From UWMA-0277 sp965183885 (GTDB lineage: Bacteria; Bacteroidota; Bacteroidia; Flavobacteriales; BACL11): DNA of 64,000 nt. The position numbers were made by a program, and so were the translations under genes. Below, one piece after another: positions 20,257-26,870 of the stretch (its first letter is position 1; each line of letters opens with the position of its first letter). The DNA is taken from the NCBI GenBank assembly GCA_965183885.1, contig OZ238992.1:1798001-1862000 (forward strand). Reading direction: 5' to 3'. Under the pieces are notes generated by a model, which made no database searches, was not told where the DNA came from, and saw only the letters and a program-made list of their open reading frames with translations.

Positions 20257-21233
20257 TGTTTATTAATTTTAATATTATCTGACATAAATATATTACCCTC
20301 ATCATCAATAATGATGCATTCAGTATTAGGTAATTGATTTATCCTGTTTAACCCTATTTCTTGTCCCATAACAAATACTGCTGTTGCTAAGGCATCAGCA
20401 AGCTCAGCCTTAGGAGCAAATACACTTACACTACTTAATCCTGCTGATGGATAGCCTGTTTTTGGACTTATGATATGAGAATAGCGTTTTCCATCAATTA
20501 TTGTATATTTTTCATAGTTCCCAGAAGTTACTACAGCACCATCACTAATTGGGAGTAGTGCAAATACTTTATCTTTATTTAAAGGGTTAGTAATAGCAAC
20601 CTTCCACGAACTTCCATCTACTTGTTTACCCCAGGTATTTATGTCTCCAGAAGCATTTATAATTCCTGAACGGGCACCTTTACTAATGAGTAAGGCTTTA
20701 GCTTTGTCAGCAGCATATCCTTTTCCTATTGCTCCAAAACCAATCTTCATACCTTTTAGTTTTAGGAATACAGTACTTTTTTCTTTATCTAAAATGATGT
20801 TTTCAAACCCTACTTTTTCTATTGAATGTTTAATGTTTTCTTTTGATGGTAGTGTGGTTGTTGATCCGTCAAATCTCCAGATATTATCCATAGATGCATA
20901 AGAAATGTCAAAAGCTCCATCAGTTAATTTGGATATAACAATAGAGCGTTCTATGAGCTCAATAAGTTCGGTGTCAACTTTAACTGCCTTTATTCCTGCA
21001 TTTTTATTAATTAGGGAAGTTTGTGAATTTGGATCCCAAGAGGAAATAAGTGCTTCAATTCGCTTAATTTCAGTAATAGCAAGGTCAATATAATAATTGC
21101 TTTCTGTTGAGTCCTGAGCAACTATAGTAATATCAAAACTATTACCCATAAGTGTAAGGCTTTTTTTATGAGTTGTTTGTGCGCTGGCAAACAATAAGTT
21201 GCTAAAGAAAATTACTAATAAAACCTTTTTCAA
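20253..21233 (-). CDS. apbE: FAD:protein FMN transferase (ApbE)
   Basis: ApbE uses FAD to attach FMN covalently to Ser or Thr of target proteins outside the cytoplasm. This 326-residue copy has a signal peptide (LLFASAQ) with no lipobox cysteine. Family marks visible are FDISYASMDNIWRF, GFGAIGKGYAADKA, NASGDINTWG and YSHIISPKTGYP, followed by DALATAVFVMG. It lies 7 bases after the thioredoxin gene and overlaps the DUF4266 gene. I see no FMN-binding, RnfG-like or NqrC-like acceptor in the window, so its target is either a neighbour of unknown type or encoded elsewhere. Confidence 0.93.
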   Translation of the reverse strand: MKKVLLVIFFSNLLFASAQTTHKKSLTLMGNSFDITIVAQDSTESNYYIDLAITEIKRIEALISSWDPNSQTSLINKNAGIKAVKVDTELIELIERSIVISKLTDGAFDISYASMDNIWRFDGSTTTLPSKENIKHSIEKVGFENIILDKEKSTVFLKLKGMKIGFGAIGKGYAADKAKALLISKGARSGIINASGDINTWGKQVDGSSWKVAITNPLNKDKVFALLPISDGAVVTSGNYEKYTIIDGKRYSHIISPKTGYPSAGLSSVSVFAPKAELADALATAVFVMGQEIGLNRINQLPNTECIIIDDEGNIFMSDNIKINKQ

Positions 21234-21240
21234 GAGATAG

Positions 21241-21678
21241 TTATAGTTTGAATGATTCTAAGATTTCGATATATTTTTTAACTTCAACTTTTTTATATCC
21301 TGTATTCCCTAATACGTCTCCATCTTTATTTACTATAACTACAAACGGAAAATAACCAGCAGTATTATACTGTTCAGCTAGTTCATTATTATGTTCTTGT
21401 TGCTTTGGATCTAAAGCATTTTTTTTCCTTTTTGGGAAGTCAGCTTTAAGCATGATGTAATTATTGTTGGCATGAGCTATAAATTCATCATTACTCCAAA
21501 TTTCTTTTTCTAGTTTCATGCAGGGAGCACACCAATCAGAGCCTTGAAATACAATAATTATTGTTTTATTTTCTTTAGTTGCAAGCTCTTTTGCCTTTTC
21601 AAAATTTGTTTCCCAGTGTTGAGAGTAGCCTAAAGCACTAATTAAAGATAGTAAACAAATTGCAAGTATTTTTCTCAT
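21241..21678 (-). CDS. Exported thioredoxin-fold protein
   Basis: This 145-residue protein has a signal peptide (ALGYSQ) and a thioredoxin fold with active site WCAPC (Cys50, Cys53). The context SDWCAPCMKLEKEIW resembles the DsbD-gamma/thioredoxin_7 group. It should act in the periplasm as a thiol-disulfide oxidoreductase. It sits 14 bases after the DUF6428 gene and 7 bases before apbE. A plausible job is keeping the cysteines of the DUF4266 tail in the right state, but that is inference. Confidence 0.88.
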   Translation of the reverse strand: MRKILAICLLSLISALGYSQHWETNFEKAKELATKENKTIIIVFQGSDWCAPCMKLEKEIWSNDEFIAHANNNYIMLKADFPKRKKNALDPKQQEHNNELAEQYNTAGYFPFVVIVNKDGDVLGNTGYKKVEVKKYIEILESFKL

Positions 21679-21692
21679 AATAATATTTTAGT

Positions 21693-22145
21693 TTAACAAC
21701 ATCCAGAGCTAGGGCTACAGCATGATGATTCTTGTACAGGAAGTTCTTCAGCAGGTATTCCACAGTTATCTTTAGCTAAGCAATCAGTATGTTTTGTAAT
21801 TAATTGAAAGTTAGTGCCATCAAAAGAAATTCCGTATTTACTAATAGTTTCTCCTTGATATTCAACTTCAATCTCAGAGTCATTAAGGTTGAGGTGTTTC
21901 TTAGAAAGTTCAATTATACTAAGTAGTTTTTCAGGGTGTAATCTATGGTCATAATCATTAGCCTCCCAAAGCTGAAAGCTAATTACTTCCTCTGATCTTA
22001 TTACCCCTCCACAATCAATAAAATCTTTATTAATTTTTCCAATCTCAGTAACATGAAAGTGGCTAGGAACTAATATTCCATTAGGTAGTTGAAATGCGAT
22101 TTTTTCTAGTTGTTCTAGATGCTGTTGAAAAGTAGATAGTTTCAT
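21693..22145 (-). CDS. DUF6428 family protein with vicinal-cysteine tail
   Basis: This 150-residue protein has no signal peptide and is probably cytosolic. It begins MKLSTFQQHLEQLEKI and has FHVTEIGKINKDFIDCGG and SFQLWEANDYDHRLHPEKL, as in DUF6428. The C-terminus carries CLAKDNC and ends SSCCSPSSGCC, giving two Cys-Cys pairs (142-143 and 149-150) seven residues apart. I recall this family beside ArsR and arsenate-reductase genes in other Bacteroidota, and the tail resembles soft-metal or As(III) ligands. Here it heads the apbE run, about 16 kb from the ars genes. Arsenic binding is inference. Confidence 0.75.
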   Translation of the reverse strand: MKLSTFQQHLEQLEKIAFQLPNGILVPSHFHVTEIGKINKDFIDCGGVIRSEEVISFQLWEANDYDHRLHPEKLLSIIELSKKHLNLNDSEIEVEYQGETISKYGISFDGTNFQLITKHTDCLAKDNCGIPAEELPVQESSCCSPSSGCC

Positions 22146-22169
22146 TATGTATTGTAGTAATTATTTGTG

Positions 22170-22177
22170 CGAATTTA
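22170..22177 (-). promoter_or_regulatory. Possible -7 element (TAAATTCG) for the DUF6428-apbE run
   Basis: A 7 of 8 match to TAnnTTTG on the minus strand lies 24 bases before the DUF6428 start. No -33 box is clear. Confidence 0.3.
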
Positions 22178-22206
22178 AAAATAATAACGCTAATGAAGCA
22201 TTAAAA

Positions 22207-23358
22207 TTATTTATAGATTAGGTATTTATTTCGGAGTATTTTAAAACTTGTCAAATCTACTTCCCAACTGTCTTTTATCTCTTTAGCTGTTTTTCCTTCA
22301 ATAACCTGTTTTCTGAGTTTATCTGTTCCTGCTAATTTATCAAAAAAGTTATTGAAGAAGCTGTCTTTTTCTGGGGAGTTATTATAGGCTTCAATTAGCC
22401 ATTTTAAGTTTAAAGAAGTTAAATAATTTTCTTGGAAACGTAAATCAGTTCCATAGCAAGTTTTATTTTCATGTTTTGGGTATTTACTTCCTGCACTACT
22501 TATTGGAGTAAAAGAATAGTCACTTTCTAGGTAAGGTGCCCCAAAATGTTGAAAAGGGTATGGAGTTCCTCTTCCTATGCTTATACTTGTTCCTTCAAAC
22601 AAACAAAGGGAAGGGTATAAATTTATAGCTCTTGCATTGGGTAAGTTAGGGGAAGGTTTTATTGGTAAATCATAGCTTATTGAATGGCTATAATTAAGCA
22701 TAGGGCTTGTAAATAAAAAACAACGAATGCCATTAGCTAACCAACCTTCATTATTACACATTAAAGCATATTCTGCAATGGTCATACCATGTATAATAGG
22801 GATAGGGTGCATACCTACAAAAGAGCTGAAAGCTGTATCTAATACTGGGCCATCAATATAGTGTCCGTTTGGATTAGGTCTATCTAAAACAATAAGAGGA
22901 ATATGAAGTTCAGCAGCAGCCTCCATTACATAATGTAAGGTGGATATATAAGTGTAAAATCGGGCACCTACATCTTGTATGTCAAATACTAAAATATCAA
23001 TTTCATTAAGTTGTTCAGTTTTAGGTTTCTTATTCTTTCCATAAAGAGAAACTATAGGAATTCCTGTTTTTATATCTACTCCATCTTTAATTTCAGCTCC
23101 AGCATCAGCTTTTCCTCTAAAGCCATGTTCGGGAGAAAATATTGTAACAATATTAATGTTTAAATTAAGTAGACTGTCAACTAAGTGTTTATTTCCTATA
23201 GTAGAAGTTTGGTTGCAAACAACTCCTACTTTTTTATCTTTTATATAATCTAAGTATATATCAGTTCGTTCAGCACCTACAATAATTTCTTGAGCATTAG
23301 TATCAAAAGTAAGTAGTAGTAAACTTATGCAGATAATTTGTTTTATTTTTGCCATCAT
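22207..23358 (-). CDS. namZ: Exo-beta-N-acetylmuramidase NamZ-like (DUF1343)
   Basis: This family removes terminal N-acetylmuramic acid from peptidoglycan fragments. From ATG 23358 (MMAKIKQ) the protein has 383 residues with a signal peptide (FDTNAQ); a start three bases later is equally possible. An upstream in-frame start at 23385 would lie inside the divergent permease gene and is less likely. Visible marks are FSPEHGFRGKADAG, DIQDVGARFYTYISTL and VLDRPNPNG, all typical of DUF1343. Its start codon is one base from that of the divergent permease gene. Confidence 0.88.
   Translation of the reverse strand: MMAKIKQIICISLLLLTFDTNAQEIIVGAERTDIYLDYIKDKKVGVVCNQTSTIGNKHLVDSLLNLNINIVTIFSPEHGFRGKADAGAEIKDGVDIKTGIPIVSLYGKNKKPKTEQLNEIDILVFDIQDVGARFYTYISTLHYVMEAAAELHIPLIVLDRPNPNGHYIDGPVLDTAFSSFVGMHPIPIIHGMTIAEYALMCNNEGWLANGIRCFLFTSPMLNYSHSISYDLPIKPSPNLPNARAINLYPSLCLFEGTSISIGRGTPYPFQHFGAPYLESDYSFTPISSAGSKYPKHENKTCYGTDLRFQENYLTSLNLKWLIEAYNNSPEKDSFFNNFFDKLAGTDKLRKQVIEGKTAKEIKDSWEVDLTSFKILRNKYLIYK
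23344..23351 (+). promoter_or_regulatory. -7 element (TATTTTTG) inside the NamZ gene
   Basis: A perfect TAnnTTTG lies 8 bases before the permease ATG at 23360. Transcription would begin almost at the start codon, giving a leaderless or near-leaderless mRNA. It lies within the opposite-strand NamZ signal-peptide codons. Confidence 0.5.
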
Positions 23359-23359
23359 A

Positions 23360-24583
23360 ATGAATGTTGAATATTTTATAGCCAAACGATTATTTACTGC
23401 AAAGGAAAAAAATAATCGTTACATTAAACCTATTTTGCGTATCGCAATTTTAGCAATTGCGCTTTCAGTAGCGGTTATGTTACTTTCAGTAACTATTCTT
23501 AGTGGTTTTAAAAAAGAAATTACTAATAAAGTTGTTGGTTTTGGTTCTCATATTACTATTTCAAATTTTACTGATAATCATTCCTATGAAAGTGAGCCAA
23601 TAAGTATTGAACAAGAATTTTATCCTTCAATTAACCAATGGGAATCAATAGCGCACATTCAAACATTTGCAACTAAGGCAGGAATTATAAAGGCTGATAC
23701 TGAAATTATGGGAGTAGTACTAAAAGGTATTGCTTCAGATTTTGATTGGACCTTTTTTAAGAACCATTTAGTATCAGGAACAACTTTTGTTTTAAAGGAT
23801 AGTATAAAAACTAATAATGTTTTAATTTCTGAAAAAATTGCAACTGAATTAATGCTAGAGGTAGGTGATGATTTAGTGATGTATTTTGTTCAAGATCCTC
23901 CTAGAGTACGTAAATTTAAAATTAGTGGAATTTATAATACTGCTTTTGAAGACTATGATAAGCTTATTGTACTGGGAGATATAAAACATATACAAGCTTT
24001 AAATTCTTGGAAAAAGAAAGAGGTAGGTGGGTTTGAACTTATGGTTACTAATTTTGATAAGCTAGAGCAAATTACTGCTGAAGTATATGAAAGTATAGGT
24101 TATGATTTAAATGCTCAAAGTATAAAAGAGAAAAATGCTGTTTTGTTTGATTGGTTAAGTTTACAGGACATAAATATAAAAGTTATTTTAATACTTATGT
24201 TAGTAGTAGGAGGCGTAAATATGATAACTGCCTTATTAATTCTTATTTTAGAGCGTACAAGACTTATTGGTATTTTAAAAGCGCTGGGCGCTACAAATTG
24301 GAGCGTTCGAAAGGTGTTTTTATACAATGCAATGCACCTTATTATTAGAGGTTTGTTATGGGGAAATGTCATAGGTTTAGGTCTTGCACTTCTACAAAAG
24401 TATTTTCAATTTATTAGTCTTGATCCTAGTATTTATTATATGACAACTATTCCTATTAACTTTGATATATTAGCAATATTACTTCTTAACTTAGGAACAC
24501 TATTAGTTTGTTGGTTAATACTAATTTTACCTTCTATTATCATTGCCAAAATCACTCCAGTAAAAGCAATTCGATTTGAGTAA
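23360..24583 (+). CDS. FtsX/LolCE-type ABC transporter permease
   Basis: This 407-residue inner-membrane protein has one N-terminal membrane segment (ILAIALSVAVMLLSV), a large periplasmic domain, and three C-terminal membrane segments. The cytoplasmic coupling region reads LIGILKALGATNWSVRKVF, characteristic of FtsX-domain permeases such as LolC/E and MacB. I chose ATG 23360 (MNVEYFIAKRLF), which matches LolC/E-like starts; the longer frame start overlaps NamZ. No ATPase gene is adjacent, so its partner is elsewhere. A role in lipoprotein release is possible but unproven. Confidence 0.85.
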   Translation: MNVEYFIAKRLFTAKEKNNRYIKPILRIAILAIALSVAVMLLSVTILSGFKKEITNKVVGFGSHITISNFTDNHSYESEPISIEQEFYPSINQWESIAHIQTFATKAGIIKADTEIMGVVLKGIASDFDWTFFKNHLVSGTTFVLKDSIKTNNVLISEKIATELMLEVGDDLVMYFVQDPPRVRKFKISGIYNTAFEDYDKLIVLGDIKHIQALNSWKKKEVGGFELMVTNFDKLEQITAEVYESIGYDLNAQSIKEKNAVLFDWLSLQDINIKVILILMLVVGGVNMITALLILILERTRLIGILKALGATNWSVRKVFLYNAMHLIIRGLLWGNVIGLGLALLQKYFQFISLDPSIYYMTTIPINFDILAILLLNLGTLLVCWLILILPSIIIAKITPVKAIRFE

Positions 24584-24588
24584 TTTTG
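24581..24588 (+). promoter_or_regulatory. Possible -7 element (TAATTTTG) for the cysteine synthase gene
   Basis: A perfect TAnnTTTG begins in the stop codon of the permease gene, 25 bases before the next ATG. A near match (TAAATTCG) lies at 24590-24597. Either could serve; no -33 box is clear. Confidence 0.35.
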
Positions 24589-24613
24589 ATAAATTCGCAG
24601 CACAAATTATACG

Positions 24614-25588
24614 ATGAAATATTACAATAACATTATAGAAACTATTGGAGATACTCCTCTAGTAAGGTTAAATAGAGTGGTTGATACTGATGCTTTAGTT
24701 TTAGCAAAAGTAGAGACATTTAATCCTGGAAATTCGATTAAGGATAGAATGGCTCTTAAGATGATTGAAGATGCTGAGAAAGATGGAAGGTTAAAGCCAG
24801 GAGGAACTATTATTGAGGGAACAAGTGGAAATACAGGTATGGGTTTAGCTTTAGCTGCAATCCAGAAAGGGTATAAATGTATTTTTGTATTAGCAGATAA
24901 ACAATCTAAAGAAAAAGTAGACATCTTAAAGGCTGTAGGGGCTGAGGTGGTTGTTTGCCCTACTGATGTGCCACCAGAAAGTAAACTTTCTTATTATTCA
25001 GTTGCAAAAAGGTTAACTAAGGAAACACCAAATGCTTGGTATGTTAATCAGTATGATAACCCTTCTAATGCAGCAGCACATTATGAAAGTACTGGTCCTG
25101 AAATTTGGAAACAGACTGAAGGGAAAATTACGCATTTAGTTGTTGGGGTAGGTACTGGAGGTACTATATCTGGTACTGCTAAATATTTAAAAGAACAAAA
25201 TCCTGATGTTAAAATTTGGGGTATTGATACTTATGGTTCAGTATTTAAAAAATATCATGAAACTGGAGAGTTTGATGAAAAAGAAATTTACAGCTATATT
25301 ACTGAAGGAATTGGTGAGGACATATTACCTGAGAATGTAAATTTTGATATGATTGATCATTTTGAGAAAGTAACAGATAAGGATGGAGCATTATATACTA
25401 GGCGTATAGCTCGTGAGGAAGGTATTCTTGTAGGATATTCAGCAGGTAGTGCTATTGCAGGTATTAATCAAATGAAAGGTAAACTAAGTAAAGATGATGT
25501 TGTAGTAGTCATTTTTCATGACCATGGTACGCGTTATGTAGGTAAGCTTTTTAATGACGAATGGATGAAAGAAATGAAGTTTATGTAA
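24614..25588 (+). CDS. PLP-dependent cysteine synthase / cystathionine beta-synthase family
   Basis: This 324-residue fold-type II PLP enzyme makes cysteine or cystathionine from an activated serine. The PLP lysine is in NPGNSIKDRMA, the substrate loop is EGTSGNTGMG, and the phosphate-binding loop is GVGTGGTISG. The stretch VVCPTDVPPESKLSYYSVAKRL is more like cystathionine beta-synthase than CysK. There is no C-terminal CBS regulatory pair, consistent with bacterial enzymes. A strong terminator follows at 25631-25657. Confidence 0.9.
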   Translation: MKYYNNIIETIGDTPLVRLNRVVDTDALVLAKVETFNPGNSIKDRMALKMIEDAEKDGRLKPGGTIIEGTSGNTGMGLALAAIQKGYKCIFVLADKQSKEKVDILKAVGAEVVVCPTDVPPESKLSYYSVAKRLTKETPNAWYVNQYDNPSNAAAHYESTGPEIWKQTEGKITHLVVGVGTGGTISGTAKYLKEQNPDVKIWGIDTYGSVFKKYHETGEFDEKEIYSYITEGIGEDILPENVNFDMIDHFEKVTDKDGALYTRRIAREEGILVGYSAGSAIAGINQMKGKLSKDDVVVVIFHDHGTRYVGKLFNDEWMKEMKFM

Positions 25589-25592
25589 AAAA

Positions 25593-25623
25593 TAGTTGCT
25601 AGTTTTCAGTTACTAGTTGTTAG
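25593..25623 (+). repeat. Short heptamer tandem repeat (TAGTTGC-type)
   Basis: Four consecutive 7-base units with consensus yAGTTny (TAGTTGC, TAGTTTT, CAGTTAC, TAGTTGT) plus TAG follow the cysteine synthase stop codon. Similar intergenic heptamer arrays occur in other Bacteroidota; no function is known to me. Confidence 0.5.
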
Positions 25624-25630
25624 ATTTAAA

Positions 25631-25657
25631 AGCCAAGCATTTGCTTGGCTTTTTTTT
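25631..25657 (+). terminator. Rho-independent terminator after the cysteine synthase gene
   Basis: AGCCAAGC/GCTTGGCT arms with a 4-base loop are followed by eight T. This is a strong, conventional terminator. Confidence 0.9.
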
Positions 25658-25811
25658 CATCTGTTTTATTTGAGTAGATTCTAATTATTATAGAGTAAAA
25701 TCAACAACTATTTTTCAAATTGCTAAGTTCTCATGTTTTTTAATTTAACAAGATTAGCTTATAACAATTTGTTTTTAAAGTAATTAGGTGTTTATTTAAA
25801 TATTTTTCATA

Positions 25812-25827
25812 TCAGTATTTATACTGA
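25812..25827. promoter_or_regulatory. Inverted repeat upstream of the second sigma gene
   Basis: TCAGTAT and ATACTGA, exact 7-base arms around TT, lie 49 bases before the sigma-factor ATG. This could be an operator for a dimeric regulator. A promoter-like TAATATTG sits downstream at about 25850. The rest of 25660-25876 is AT-rich with no gene or RNA that I recognise. Confidence 0.4.
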
Positions 25828-25876
25828 GCCTATTGCAATTTCCTATCTGTAATATTGCTTAAACTAATTTACAGTT

Positions 25877-26740
25877 ATGAGACAATTAAAGATTACACAG
25901 CAGGTTACCAACAGACAGGATGTATCATTAGATAAGTATTTGCAGGAAGTTGCAAGGGTGGATCTAATTACAGCAGATAAAGAAGTTGAGTTAGCACGGC
26001 GTATTAAATTAGGAGATAAAAGAGCATTAAATAAATTAGTTCAAGCTAATCTTCGTTTTGTAGTTTCTGTGTCTAAGCAATATCAAAACCAAGGATTAAC
26101 TCTTCCTGATTTAATTAACGAAGGAAACTTAGGGTTAATTAAAGCTGCAAATCGTTTTGATGAAACTAAAGGGTTTAAGTTTATATCTTATGCTGTTTGG
26201 TGGATTCGCCAGTCAATTTTACAAGCCTTAGCAGAGCAATCTCGTATTGTAAGGTTACCACTTAATAAAATAGGATCAATTAATAAGGTAAATAAAGCAT
26301 ATACTAAATTAGAACAGGAACTTGAAAGGCCTCCAACTGATCAGGAAATAGCTGCTTTCATTGATTTATCTCTTGCAGAGGTAAGGCAGTCTTTCGAAAT
26401 TTCTGGACGTCATGTATCTATGGATGCTCCTTTAGTTGATGGAGAAAATGGTAGCTTATATGATGTGATAGGCTTTAAAGATAGTCCTAGTCCTGATAAG
26501 AAGTTAATGTTAGATTCTTTAAAGGAAGAGATAAGAAGAGCTTTAGCAACCTTAACATTAAAAGAGGCAGATGTAATATCTTCTTATTTTGGATTAAATG
26601 GAGGAAGTGCTATGACTCTGGATGAAATAGGTGAAAAATTTGAAATAACTAGAGAAAGGGTAAGACAAATAAAAGAAAAAGCAGTTAATAAATTAAGGAA
26701 AATATCAAAAAGCACAACATTACAAACCTATTTAGGTTAA
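25877..26740 (+). CDS. Second RpoD/SigA-type sigma-70 factor
   Basis: This 287-residue protein has the Bacteroidota primary-sigma layout: no region 1.1, a short region 1.2 ([16 protein letters not shown]), region 2 with [16 protein letters not shown] and [15 protein letters not shown], region 3, and region 4.2 with [23 protein letters not shown]. It has the same length as the RpoD at 42735-43598 and is roughly three quarters identical by eye. Regions 2.4 and the 4.2 recognition helix are unchanged. The differences cluster in region 1, region 3 and the last 20 residues. I take the gene at 42735 as the housekeeping copy because it is closer to the family norm (for example LTPREADV against LTLKEADV here). 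Function as a condition-specific sigma is inference. Confidence 0.9.
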   Translation: MRQLKITQQVTNRQDVSLDKYLQEVARVDLITADKEVELARRIKLGDKRALNKLVQANLRFVVSVSKQYQNQGLTLPDLINEGNLGLIKAANRFDETKGFKFISYAVWWIRQSILQALAEQSRIVRLPLNKIGSINKVNKAYTKLEQELERPPTDQEIAAFIDLSLAEVRQSFEISGRHVSMDAPLVDGENGSLYDVIGFKDSPSPDKKLMLDSLKEEIRRALATLTLKEADVISSYFGLNGGSAMTLDEIGEKFEITRERVRQIKEKAVNKLRKISKSTTLQTYLG

Positions 26741-26790
26741 ATAAAATAAAGGGATAATATTCTATTTTTAAAACTTACTAACACTTGTAA

Positions 26791-26823
26791 AAATCAGTCT
26801 AAAATTAAAGGGCTGATTTTTTT
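26791..26823 (+). terminator. Rho-independent terminator after the second sigma gene
   Basis: AAATCAGTC/GGCTGATTT arms (one G-T pair) with an 11-base A-rich loop run into a T tract. Confidence 0.7.
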
Positions 26824-26870
26824 GTTTTTCTAAATTTACAAATCTTATTTTTTAAGTAGAAAAACTACAT

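Noticed and set aside
25660..25876. Possible 6S or other structured RNA before the second sigma gene
   Set aside because: The stretch is AT-rich and I could not fold a long conserved hairpin; only the short inverted repeat is clear.
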